A DNA stretch of 64,000 nucleotides from Paraburkholderia aspalathi (GTDB lineage: Bacteria; Pseudomonadota; Gammaproteobacteria; Burkholderiales; Burkholderiaceae). Made by a program: the position numbers and the translations under genes. Within the stretch, counting starts at the first letter, position 1. Every line of letters begins with the position of its first letter. The notes below the pieces were generated by a model. That model was given only the letters and a program-made list of their open reading frames with translations, did not search any database and was not told the DNA's origin. The stretch covers positions 62,001-126,000 of the forward strand of contig NZ_FPBH01000027.1 of assembly GCF_900116445.1 (NCBI RefSeq). The letters are read 5' to 3'. Below, piece by piece: positions 24,171-31,930 of this stretch.

Positions 24171-25549
24171 TGGCGATCGAACATGAAGTGGAGACGACCG
24201 GGCTGGTCGGCTGGATCGACCGGCGCTTTCCCCTGACGTCTACCTGGAAGAAGCACGTTTCCGAGTACTACGCGCCGAAGAACTTCAACTTCTGGTACTT
24301 CTTCGGTTCGCTCGCGTTGCTGGTGCTGGTCAATCAGATCGTCACCGGCATCTTTCTCACGATGAACTACAAGCCCGACGCGACGCTCGCGTTCTCGTCG
24401 GTCGAGTACATCATGCGCGAGGTGCCTTGGGGCTGGCTGATCCGCTATATGCACTCCACGGGCGCATCGATGTTCTTCGTCGTCGTGTATCTGCACATGT
24501 TCCGCGGGCTGCTGTACGGCTCGTACCGCAAGCCGCGCGAACTGGTATGGGTGTTCGGCTGCGCGATCTTTCTGTGTCTGATGGCCGAGGCGTTCTTCGG
24601 CTACCTGCTGCCGTGGGGCCAGATGTCGTTCTGGGGCGCGCAGGTGATCGTGAACCTGTTCTCGGCGATTCCGTTCATCGGACCGGACCTGTCGCTGTGG
24701 ATTCGCGGCGATTACGTCGTCTCGGACGTCACGCTGAACCGCTTCTTCGCGTTTCACGTGATCGCGATTCCGCTGGTGCTGATCGGGTTGGTGGTCGCGC
24801 ACCTGGTGGCGCTGCACGAAGTGGGTTCGAACAACCCGGACGGCATCGAGATCAAGGCAAAGAAGGACCCGGACGGCATTCCGCTCGACGGCATCCCGTT
24901 CCACCCGTACTACTCGGTGCACGACTTCATGGGCGTGACGGTATTCCTGATCATCTTCGCGGCGATCATCTTTTTCGCGCCGGAGATGGGTGGGTACTTC
25001 CTTGAAGCCAACAACTTCATTCCCGCTAATCCGCTGCAAACGCCGCAGGAAATTGCGCCGGTGTGGTACTTCACGGCGTTCTATGCGATGTTGCGCGCCA
25101 CCACCGATCCATTCAAGATCGTGTTGATGATCATCGTCGCGCTGCTCGGCCTGTTCGCGCTGGTGCGCGCACGCGGCAAATGGAAGCTCGGCTTGCCGGT
25201 GCTCGCGGTGCTGGTGGTTCTGGCGATGGCGTTTACCGAATCGAAGTTTTGGGGCGTGGTGGTGATGGGCGGCGCGGTGATCTCGCTGTTCTTCCTGCCG
25301 TGGCTCGATCGCTCGCCGGTGAAGTCGATTCGTTACCGGCCGTTTTTTCACAAGGTGTTCTACGGGATCTTCGTGCTCGCTTTCCTGACGTTGGGCTTCC
25401 TCGGCACCAAACCGCCGTCGCCTGCCTCGACGTTGATTGCCCAGATCTGCGCGCTGATCTACTTCGCGTTTTTCCTCGGTATGCCCGTCTGGACGCGGCT
25501 TGGCACGTTCAAGCAGCCGCCCGAGCGGGTGCGGTTCAAGCCCCACTAA
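24170..25549 (+). CDS. petB: Cytochrome b subunit of the bc1 complex PetB
   Basis: 459 residues, a full-length cytochrome b with eight transmembrane segments plus a long C-terminal portion. Haem ligands lie in IRYMHSTGASMFF / YLHMFRGLLYGSYR and FFAFHVIAIPLVLIGLVVAHLVALHEVGSNNP. The Qo-site motif reads PVWY (Val at about residue 298) rather than the common PEWY. The last 60 residues include two extra hydrophobic stretches (VFYGIFVLAFLTLGFLG, LIYFAFFLGMPVW). It starts on the petA stop and precedes petC by 22 bases. Confidence 0.95.
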   Translation: MAIEHEVETTGLVGWIDRRFPLTSTWKKHVSEYYAPKNFNFWYFFGSLALLVLVNQIVTGIFLTMNYKPDATLAFSSVEYIMREVPWGWLIRYMHSTGASMFFVVVYLHMFRGLLYGSYRKPRELVWVFGCAIFLCLMAEAFFGYLLPWGQMSFWGAQVIVNLFSAIPFIGPDLSLWIRGDYVVSDVTLNRFFAFHVIAIPLVLIGLVVAHLVALHEVGSNNPDGIEIKAKKDPDGIPLDGIPFHPYYSVHDFMGVTVFLIIFAAIIFFAPEMGGYFLEANNFIPANPLQTPQEIAPVWYFTAFYAMLRATTDPFKIVLMIIVALLGLFALVRARGKWKLGLPVLAVLVVLAMAFTESKFWGVVVMGGAVISLFFLPWLDRSPVKSIRYRPFFHKVFYGIFVLAFLTLGFLGTKPPSPASTLIAQICALIYFAFFLGMPVWTRLGTFKQPPERVRFKPH

Positions 25550-25571
25550 TCGCGAGCCCGGAGAACACGAA

Positions 25572-26327
25572 ATGAAAAAACTGCTTTCGACGTGCGCGCT
25601 GATCGGCGCGACACTGCTCGCGGTGCTGGCCGGACCGGCGCACGCGGACGAGAATTTCCCTCTCGACCGCGCGCCCGATAACGCGGAGAATTTTGCTTCG
25701 TTGCAGCACGGCGCCCAATTGTTTGTAAACTACTGCCTGAATTGCCATAGCGCGAATCTGATGCGCTACAGCCGGCTGACCGACCTCGGCATTACGCCGA
25801 GCGAAATCCAGTCAAACCTGTTGTTCACCACGGATAAAGTCGGCAACACCATGACTGTGGCAATGCGCCCGGACGACGCGAAAGCGTGGTTCGGCGCGAG
25901 TCCGCCGGATTTGTCGGTGGAAGCGCGGGCGCGCGGCAAGGACTGGCTGTACACGTATCTGCGCAGCTTCTATCGCGACAATACGCGGCCGACCGGCTGG
26001 AATAATCTGGTGTATGAGAACGTGAGCATGCCTCACGTGCTGTGGCAGCTTCAGGGGCAACGTACCGCGAAGTTCGGTGACGAAGTCGACGAAAAAACAG
26101 GCGAAACGGTGCACAAATTCGTCGGCTATCAACAGGTCACGCCGGGGACGATGTCGCCGGTAGATTATGATTCTGCTGTGGCCGACCTCGTGTCGTACCT
26201 GTCATGGATGTCCGAACCGACGCAGAAAACCCGCAAACAGCTTGGCGTGTGGGTGCTGCTGTTCCTCGGCATTCTGAGCTTTTTCGCCTGGCGACTGAAC
26301 GCCGCGTACTGGAAACATATCAAATAA
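25572..26327 (+). CDS. petC: Cytochrome c1 PetC
   Basis: 251 residues. Signal peptide MKKLLSTCALIGATLLAVLAGPAHA, then the haem-binding CLNCH at about residues 55-59, the candidate distal Met in ENVSMPHVLWQLQG, and a C-terminal anchor helix (GVWVLLFLGILSFFAWRLNAAYWKHIK). It takes electrons from the Rieske protein. ATG 25572 is chosen because it starts the signal peptide; an upstream reading from 25500 lies inside petB. Third gene of petABC. Confidence 0.95.
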   Translation: MKKLLSTCALIGATLLAVLAGPAHADENFPLDRAPDNAENFASLQHGAQLFVNYCLNCHSANLMRYSRLTDLGITPSEIQSNLLFTTDKVGNTMTVAMRPDDAKAWFGASPPDLSVEARARGKDWLYTYLRSFYRDNTRPTGWNNLVYENVSMPHVLWQLQGQRTAKFGDEVDEKTGETVHKFVGYQQVTPGTMSPVDYDSAVADLVSYLSWMSEPTQKTRKQLGVWVLLFLGILSFFAWRLNAAYWKHIK

Positions 26328-26355
26328 TCACGCCGTCACCCGGCGTGGGGCCGGC

Positions 26356-26395
26356 GCCAGGAAAAACCTGTTGAACGGTTTTTCCGCGCGCTGGC
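26356..26395 (+). terminator. Hairpin between petC and sspA
   Basis: GGAAAAACC (26360-26368) and GGTTTTTCC (26377-26385) form a nine-pair stem with an eight-base loop, nested in GCCAG / CTGGC. There is no T-run directly after it, so it may be an attenuator or mRNA-processing element rather than a full stop between petC and sspA. Confidence 0.5.
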
Positions 26396-26422
26396 CTTTC
26401 AGCTTTTTGAGGAAATGTAAAC

Positions 26423-27034
26423 ATGATGGTTCTGTATTCCGGCACAACTTGCCCGTTCTCCCAGCGCTGCCGGCTGGTGTTGTTCGAAAAGGGCATGGAC
26501 TTCGAGATCCGCGACGTCGACCTGTTTAACAAGCCGGAAGACATCGCTGTGATGAATCCGTATGGTCAGGTGCCGATTCTCGTCGAACGGGACCTGATTC
26601 TGTATGAATCGAACATCATCAACGAGTACATCGACGAGCGCTTCCCGCACCCGCAACTGATGCCGGCCGATCCGGTTCAGCGCGCCCGCGCCCGTCTGTT
26701 CCTGCTGAACTTCGAAAAGGAACTGTTCGTTCACGTCGGCACGCTCGAAAACGAAAAGGGCAAGGCCGCTGAGAAGAATCACGAGAAGGCACGTCTTGCG
26801 ATCCGTGATCGCCTGACGCAGCTTGCACCGATCTTCCTGAAGAACAAGTACATGCTCGGCGAAGAGTTCTCGATGCTGGACGTCGCGATCGCGCCGTTGC
26901 TGTGGCGTCTTGACCACTACGGCATCGAGCTGTCGAAGAATGCTGCACCGCTGATGAAGTACGCCGAGCGCATTTTCAGCCGCCCGGCTTATATCGAAGC
27001 GCTGACACCTTCGGAAAAGGTGATGCGTCGTTGA
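26423..27034 (+). CDS. sspA: Stringent starvation protein A (GST-fold) SspA
   Basis: 203 residues with a glutathione-S-transferase fold: MVLYSGTTCPFSQRCRLVLFEKGMDFEIRDVD, the cis-Pro region YGQVPILVERDLILYESNIINEYIDERFPHP, and a helical C-terminal domain with YMLGEEFSMLDVAIAPLLWRLDHYGIEL. SspA proteins bind RNA polymerase and change promoter use in stationary phase; they lack GST activity in E. coli. GAGGAAA precedes the ATG. sspB follows by 74 bases. Placement behind petABC is usual for beta-proteobacteria. Confidence 0.93.
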   Translation: MMVLYSGTTCPFSQRCRLVLFEKGMDFEIRDVDLFNKPEDIAVMNPYGQVPILVERDLILYESNIINEYIDERFPHPQLMPADPVQRARARLFLLNFEKELFVHVGTLENEKGKAAEKNHEKARLAIRDRLTQLAPIFLKNKYMLGEEFSMLDVAIAPLLWRLDHYGIELSKNAAPLMKYAERIFSRPAYIEALTPSEKVMRR

Positions 27035-27108
27035 GTTTGGCTTTGGGGTGAGGGCGCCGCGTCTCGATTGTTTTCCGTACGCGCCCAAACCCGGTAAGAG
27101 GACTGTTG

Positions 27109-27630
27109 ATGCAAGAAATTTCCACCAAGCCTTATCTGCTGCGCGCGCTGTACGAATGGTGCACGGATAACGGCTACACGCCGCATATCGCCGTCCGGGT
27201 CGATAATCAGACGCGCGTGCCGCGGCAGTTCGTGCGCGATAACGAGATCGTATTGAACATCAGCTTCGAGGCGACCAGCCAGTTGCAGATGGGCAATGAA
27301 TGGATCGAGTTCAGCGCGCGTTTCTCCGGCAAATCGCATAAGATCGAAGTGCCGATCGCCAATATTCTCGCGATCTACGCGCGGGAAAACGGGCAGGGCA
27401 TGGCGTTCCCGGTCGAGTCGGCAGGCGGCGAGGCGCAGGATTCTGGCGCCGATGCGGAACTGGCGGACGAGACCGAAGCACCGGCCGCGCCCGTCAGCGT
27501 GGCGCCGCGTGCGGTCGAAACATCGTCTGCCGCGGATGCCGCCAAAGCGGAAAGCGCGACGGACGGCCCGCAGCCTGACGATGATGGATCGAAAGGTGGC
27601 GGAAGGGCTCGCCTCAAGATCGTGAAATGA
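27109..27630 (+). CDS. sspB: ClpXP protease specificity-enhancing factor SspB
   Basis: 173 residues. The first 110 residues are the SspB substrate-binding domain: STKPYLLRALYEWCTDNGYTPHIAV, VLNISFEATSQLQMGNEWIEFSARFSGK and VPIANILAIYARENGQGMAF. A disordered acidic/Ala-rich linker follows, and the last residues GGRARLKIVK match the C-terminal ClpX-binding tail (LRVVK in E. coli). It delivers ssrA-tagged proteins to ClpXP. AAGAGGA precedes the ATG; the TTG one codon earlier is less likely. Confidence 0.93.
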   Translation: MQEISTKPYLLRALYEWCTDNGYTPHIAVRVDNQTRVPRQFVRDNEIVLNISFEATSQLQMGNEWIEFSARFSGKSHKIEVPIANILAIYARENGQGMAFPVESAGGEAQDSGADAELADETEAPAAPVSVAPRAVETSSAADAAKAESATDGPQPDDDGSKGGGRARLKIVK

Positions 27631-27632
27631 AG

Positions 27633-27638
27633 TAGAAT
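27633..27638 (+). promoter_or_regulatory. -10 box for tRNA-Thr
   Basis: TAGAAT ends 11 bases before the first base of the tRNA, directly after the sspB stop. No clear -35 is visible in the sspB coding end. Confidence 0.45.
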
Positions 27639-27649
27639 CACGGCCTCAT

Positions 27650-27725
27650 GCCGGCTTAGCTCATCAGGTAGAGCGCTTGACTTGTAATCATGAGGTGGCG
27701 GGTTCGAGTCCTGCAGCCGGCACCA
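27650..27725 (+). tRNA. tRNA-Thr (anticodon TGT)
   Basis: Full cloverleaf with encoded CCA. Acceptor GCCGGCT / AGCCGGC is perfect, D arm GCTC / GAGC, anticodon loop CTTGTAA giving TGT, five-base variable loop, T arm GCGGG / CCTGC with TTCGAGT loop, then ACCA. The anticodon stem CTTGA / TCATG has one T-T mismatch at the second pair. TGT reads threonine ACA and other ACN codons. Confidence 0.97.
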
Positions 27726-27733
27726 GTAGTGCG

Positions 27734-27775
27734 AAAGCGGGTTTCTGAATAACTTCAGAAACCCGCTTTTTTATT
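27734..27775 (+). terminator. Terminator after tRNA-Thr
   Basis: AAAGCGGGTTTCTGAA / TTCAGAAACCCGCTTT forms a 16-pair stem with a TAAC loop, followed by TTTTATTT. It lies nine bases past the tRNA. Confidence 0.92.
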
Positions 27776-28070
27776 TGGGGCGGGGATTTCGCGGGTTGGA
27801 CGAGAGGCGGGAATGGCTCATTTTTGCCAGATCTCATTCACCTTGTCGATTGTGGATATTTTAGTCTACGAACTGTCCGCAGGCCGCCGCAAAGGGCGGT
27901 GGCATCAGCCTTCTTCAGGCGGCCGCCCTCAGATACCGCCCCGCGAACCCGACTGGGAGAGGTACTATTCGGGCGTCAGTTGGCATCACGATCAGTCACT
28001 CCGGCGGGCAACGCCCCCGAGACGCGCGTTTTCACCGCGTCACTCCTGCAACACAGACCCCACCTTCATC
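27776..28070 (+). other. Region upstream of methyltransferase with an AT-rich patch and repeat copy
   Basis: No gene seen. Most bases are GC-rich, but 27837-27870 is an AT-richer patch whose first 20 bases match 29783-29802 inside the convergent flavoprotein gene. An open frame runs from 27813 into the methyltransferase, but its first 86 codons look like noncoding leader. Confidence 0.5.
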
Positions 28071-29195
28071 ATGACCAGCCCCGCAACCATCACCTGGCCC
28101 GAAGCCGACGGCCCCCGCACTGCGCGTTGGCGCTCCGAAGCCGCGGTCCCGCCGCCCAAGCGCGTTGTCGTCGCCGATGACCGCACCACAGCTGACTCTG
28201 CCTACCGTCTCGCGTGCGAAGGCACCGCGCTGCTCTGGAACGGCGACTTTCAGAACGCTCGCCAATTGCTGCAGGCGGTCACGCGCCGGCTGGAGCGCAA
28301 GCCGCGCAAGCAGGGCGAAACGCCGATCGACGCGTTCAACCTGCATCGCCAGGCGCAGTCGCAACGCGCCCGCACGCTTGGGATGATTCTGATCCCGCTC
28401 GACGCTGCGTACGCGATTCCGCTGCGTCGCGCGCCTGAAGTGCAGCAGGCCTGCATCGAAACCTACGGGCCGTCTGCCGACGAGCCCTCGGTCGTGTCGC
28501 TGCGCGAATTGCTCGGTCTGATCGGCGCGCACGAGTGGCGCAAGAAGGGCGTGGACATTCCCGCGCTGGGTGAGCGCATCCATCCGCACTACGGCGTGTT
28601 TTCGCCGGTGCGCGGTGAATATGTGGATCTGGTCGCGCACACGCCATTGCCGTCGTTGAACAAGGCGTTCGATATCGGCACCGGTACAGGCGTGCTGGCT
28701 GCGTTGCTCGCCAAACGCGGTGTGAAGAAGATCGTCGCGACCGATCAGGACCCGCGAGCGCTTGCTTGTGCACGCGAAAACCTCACGCGTCTTGGCTACG
28801 ATCAGCAAGTCGACGTTGTGCAGGCTGATCTGTTTCCGGAAGGCCGTGCGCCGCTGGTGATCTGCAATCCGCCGTGGGTGCCGGCGCGGCCCGCTTCACC
28901 GATTGAATATGCGATCTACGATTCGGAAAGCCGCATGCTGCTCGGTTTTCTGGACGGGCTGGCGGAGCATTTGTCGCCGGGCGGGGAAGGCTGGCTGATT
29001 ATGTCGGACTTTGCCGAGCATCTCGGATTGCGTACGCGTGAGTGGTTGCTTGCCGCCATTGAAAAGGCGGGGCTGACCGTGGTGGGGCGTGAGGATATTC
29101 GTCCGCGGCACCCGAAGTCGACTGATGAAACTGACGCGCTATATACAGCGCGCAAGGCTGAAGTGACGTCGCTCTGGCGTCTGAAGGCGCGCTAA
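28071..29195 (+). CDS. Class I SAM-dependent methyltransferase with NPPW motif
   Basis: 374 residues. The C-terminal half is a Rossmann methyltransferase: AFDIGTGTGVLAALLAKRG binds SAM, ATDQDPRALACARENLTRLG is motif II, and VICNPPWVPARP is the NPP(Y/W) catalytic motif of N-methyltransferases acting on planar amide or amino groups (PrmC, RsmC, N6-adenine enzymes). The N-terminal 150 residues, with ALLWNGDFQNARQLLQAVTRRL, are probably a substrate-recognition domain I cannot name. ATG 28071 is chosen; the upstream extension is not protein-like. Substrate unknown. Confidence 0.82.
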   Translation: MTSPATITWPEADGPRTARWRSEAAVPPPKRVVVADDRTTADSAYRLACEGTALLWNGDFQNARQLLQAVTRRLERKPRKQGETPIDAFNLHRQAQSQRARTLGMILIPLDAAYAIPLRRAPEVQQACIETYGPSADEPSVVSLRELLGLIGAHEWRKKGVDIPALGERIHPHYGVFSPVRGEYVDLVAHTPLPSLNKAFDIGTGTGVLAALLAKRGVKKIVATDQDPRALACARENLTRLGYDQQVDVVQADLFPEGRAPLVICNPPWVPARPASPIEYAIYDSESRMLLGFLDGLAEHLSPGGEGWLIMSDFAEHLGLRTREWLLAAIEKAGLTVVGREDIRPRHPKSTDETDALYTARKAEVTSLWRLKAR

Positions 29196-29245
29196 ACGGA
29201 GGCGCTCGAGAGGAGCGCGATGAGGTGCAGTTAAAGAACGGCGTG

Positions 29246-30526
29246 TCAAACCAGCACGTCGCGCGCCTTGAGATACGCTAATGCGCCGCGTCCGGCGGCC
29301 AGCCCGCTGGCGAAGCAGGCGGTGAGCAGATAACCGCCGGTCGGTGCTTCCCAGTCGAGCATTTCACCTGCGCAGAACGCGCCGGGCAGACGCTCGATCA
29401 TCAAATGTTGATCGAGCGCTTCGAAGGGGATGCCGCCCGCAGTGCTGATCGCTTCCGCGATGGGCCGCGCGCGCGTGAGTCGCACCGGCAGCGCTTTGAT
29501 CGCGTGCGCCAGGCCATTCGCATCGGCGAAGGCTTCCTTCGACAGAATCTCATGCAATAAAGCCAGTTTTACACCCCCAATGCCGACCCTGCCATGCAGG
29601 TGAGTCGACATGGAACGCGAGCCGCGCGGTCGCGTGACCTCGGCCACGACACGCTCCAACGTCAAGCCTGGCGCCAGGTCCAGCGCGATCGTGACGTCGC
29701 CGTCGGCGAAAATCCGCTCCCGGATGGCTGCCGACAGCGCGTAAATCAGACTCCCTTCGAGGCCGGTTTCGGTCAGAAGTATTTCACCTTGTCGATTGTG
29801 GACTTTATTGTCTGCGTCGGTGATCGTGATGCCCACGGATTTCACTGGCTGACCGGCGAAACGCTCGCGCAGATAAGGACTCCAGTCCGCGTCGAAGCCG
29901 CAGTTCGCGGGCCGCAACGGCGTCACCGGCACCTCGCGTGCGCTTAGGAGCGGCACCCAGGCGGCATCCGATCCGAGCCGTGGCCAGCTTGCGCCACCGA
30001 GTGCGAACACCACGGCTTCACAGTTCACGCGTTGCTCGCCGTCGGGTGTTTCGAAGCGCAACGTGTGCGCAGCTGCGTCGCCGTCATCGCTGCCATCGTC
30101 GTCCCAACCGATCCACTTGTGGCGCATGTGAAAGCGCACGCCAGCTTCTCTCAACCGATGCAACCACGCCCGCAGCATCGGCGCCGCTTTCATATCGGTC
30201 GGAAAAACCCGCCCCGAACTGCCGACGAAGGTTTCGACGCCAAGCCCATGCAGCCAGGTCCGCAAGGCGTCGGGACCGAACAGGTCGAGTAGCGGCGCGA
30301 TCTGTTCGCGGCGCGCGCCGTAGCGGCCAAGAAACGGCTCGAGCGGTTCCGAATGCGTGATGTTCATGCCGCCTTTGCCCGCCATCAGGAATTTGCGGCC
30401 AACGGATGGCATCGCGTCGTAGACGTCGACTTGTACGCCGTGCTGGGCGAGCGCCTCGGCGGCCATCAGGCCGGCGGGGCCACCGCCGATCACGGCGACG
30501 CGAGCGGAATCGAAGGAGGATGACAT
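29246..30526 (-). CDS. NAD(P)/FAD-dependent oxidoreductase, HI0933/BaiN-like
   Basis: 426 residues. The N-terminal dinucleotide fold is VAVIGGGPAGLMAAEALAQ, followed by the family-specific GRKFLMAGKGGMNITHSEP. The C-terminal FAD contact is GAFCAGEMLDWEAPTGGYLLTACFASGLAAGRGA. These match the HI0933-like/BaiN flavoproteins, several of which reduce unsaturated compounds; the substrate here is unknown. Convergent with the methyltransferase, 50 bases apart. One internal segment (coding DNKVHNRQGE) contains the 20-bp repeat also found at 27837. Confidence 0.88.
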   Translation of the reverse strand: MSSSFDSARVAVIGGGPAGLMAAEALAQHGVQVDVYDAMPSVGRKFLMAGKGGMNITHSEPLEPFLGRYGARREQIAPLLDLFGPDALRTWLHGLGVETFVGSSGRVFPTDMKAAPMLRAWLHRLREAGVRFHMRHKWIGWDDDGSDDGDAAAHTLRFETPDGEQRVNCEAVVFALGGASWPRLGSDAAWVPLLSAREVPVTPLRPANCGFDADWSPYLRERFAGQPVKSVGITITDADNKVHNRQGEILLTETGLEGSLIYALSAAIRERIFADGDVTIALDLAPGLTLERVVAEVTRPRGSRSMSTHLHGRVGIGGVKLALLHEILSKEAFADANGLAHAIKALPVRLTRARPIAEAISTAGGIPFEALDQHLMIERLPGAFCAGEMLDWEAPTGGYLLTACFASGLAAGRGALAYLKARDVLV

Positions 30527-30922
30527 GCGGTCCTGCGGATGAGCGGGGGCGGCGCGTTGGCCTGATCTGACAATCGGGCGGCGCGAAGGGCGCTATTTTC
30601 ACACCGCCGGCAACGCAGGGCAAACGGCGCGCGGCGAACGACTAACGAGTCAACGGACCAGCGCGAGCCAGCGGCCGAAAAAAGCTGGGTTCGGGCGTGT
30701 CGCAAGCCCTTGCGCTCGCGTTCGCGTCTTTGCTATTCACTCACGCGAACTATACTTTTCAAACACCTTCCACCGGACGCAGTCCGCTTCTTCCCCGCGT
30801 CACACTACCCCACCGCTCTCATTTCGCCCGACACGGCCAATGCAGCCGCGTCGAGGCTGGCGACGTGGTCTGCGCGCCCGCTGTTTGTCTGGATGTTCCG
30901 ACGTTTGATTTAGGAGATTGCC
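30527..30922 (+). promoter_or_regulatory. Intergenic region with candidate promoter for the DUF1059 gene
   Basis: 396 bases between divergent genes. TATACT at 30751-30756, in an AT-richer patch, could be a -10 for the plus-strand DUF1059 gene, leaving a leader of about 165 bases; the -35 match (TTTGCT) is poor. I see no hairpin of note and no further gene. Confidence 0.4.
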
Positions 30923-31132
30923 ATGACTCGCAAATACATCGACTGCCGCGAGTTCCCGAGCGAAACGAAGTGTACCGTTGCCCTGTCCGCTGACAGCGAG
31001 AGCGAATTGCTCGACGCGGCCGTGCAGCATGCCGTCACGGTGCACAAACATACGGACTCGCCGGAACTGCGTTCGCAGCTCAAGACGCTCTTTCATGAAG
31101 GCACGCCGCCGGTCGAGGCGCCGCGAGGGTGA
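30923..31132 (+). CDS. Small DUF1059-family protein
   Basis: 69 residues: MTRKYIDCREFPSETKCTVALSADSESELLDAAVQHAVTVHKHTDSPELRSQLKTLF. This is the DUF1059 pattern (an RKYIDCR-like start, then an HAVxxH segment), a small family of unknown function. The two Cys and the three His in HAVTVHKH could bind metal, but this is inference. AGGAGATT lies before the ATG. It stands alone, with a candidate promoter 165 bases upstream. Confidence 0.83.
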   Translation: MTRKYIDCREFPSETKCTVALSADSESELLDAAVQHAVTVHKHTDSPELRSQLKTLFHEGTPPVEAPRG

Positions 31133-31223
31133 TTCGTTGTCCTTTTCCTTGAGGATGAAAGCCGGCTAACCAGCACGAACGGCAGCGCGCCGTTCGCGCT
31201 GGTCGCGGCGTTGTCCTTGCGTC

Positions 31224-31544
31224 CTAGCCGGGATATGCCTCATCCACCTTCAATCCGGCCAGCTTGAAAATGACCCGCAGCGTTTGAGGTTTGATGTCAC
31301 GACGCGAAGCGAGTGTCGTCATCACGAAGTCGAGTACTTTCGCGTACTTCAGCATCGTCAGGCACGTCTCCATGTCGACGCTGCCATCGCGCATGACCTC
31401 GGCCAGCCGCAGCATTTCGGTGGAGATGTCGCGCGCCATTTCCAGTTCGAGCTGCTGCTTTTCCGACCACGCAGGGGCGGCGGTGAGCTTCGCCATCATT
31501 TCCTGAAACTTCTGTTCGACGTTTCCGTTGGGTACGGTGTCCAT
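31224..31544 (-). CDS. Conserved-looking helical protein of unknown function
   Basis: 106 residues, not recognised. It is acidic and almost wholly helical by composition: VEQKFQEMMAKLTAAPAWSEKQQLELEMARDISTEMLRLAEVMRDG, then METCLTMLKYAKVLDFVMTTLASRRDIKPQTLRVIFKLAGLKVDEAYPG. No signal peptide or membrane segment. AGAGG precedes the minus-strand ATG, codon use is like its neighbours, and the ORF is not a shadow of another gene, so it is probably real. Convergent with the DUF1059 gene. Confidence 0.65.
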   Translation of the reverse strand: MDTVPNGNVEQKFQEMMAKLTAAPAWSEKQQLELEMARDISTEMLRLAEVMRDGSVDMETCLTMLKYAKVLDFVMTTLASRRDIKPQTLRVIFKLAGLKVDEAYPG

Positions 31545-31930
31545 TGCTGCCTCTTCTATTTTCCAGGCGCGCGTCCGTTTGAGATCGCGGCGCGCTGCTG
31601 GTTACGTAACGTTCGGTCCGTGTTCCGGGACCGTCCTCCCCACATGCATTCGGTTCGCGTGATCGAAGCCACGACCGGCAGCTTGTTGTTATGCGCGACG
31701 CGGCTTACGCCATCGAGTGAACCGGCCCGCAAGATGCTTTCAAGCCACGTCGGAATACGTCCCGCATAGTGCGTTTCGAGCAGGAAGTGTTCCAGGTTTA
31801 TGGCATTTCTCGCATGGTCGACGCGGCTCCTTAGGTGAGCGGCCTGCGCTTTGGGTAAACTGGCAGCAACTTTTCCTTTTTTCCGTCATCTGTCGCACGT
31901 TCGCGTTGCAATCGATGGCGGTCTCCCACG
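31545..31930 (+). other. Gene-free region between the helical protein and methyltransferase
   Basis: 386 bases. It must hold the promoters of two divergent genes. TAAACT at 31855-31860 is a weak -10 candidate for the plus strand, and a T-rich patch (CTTTTCCTTTTTTCC) follows. I see no stable hairpin or RNA gene. Confidence 0.35.

Noticed and set aside
24110..25546. 478-codon open frame on the minus strand
   Set aside because: Antisense to petB, a certain gene; extremely His/Arg-rich product.
27650..27725. tRNA-Thr as an integration site for a genomic island
   Set aside because: No integrase or direct repeat of the tRNA 3' end was seen downstream within the window; the tRNA is followed by its own terminator.
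30697..30993. 98-codon plus-strand frame before the DUF1059 gene
   Set aside because: It overlaps the DUF1059 gene in another frame, has no SD and no recognisable composition.
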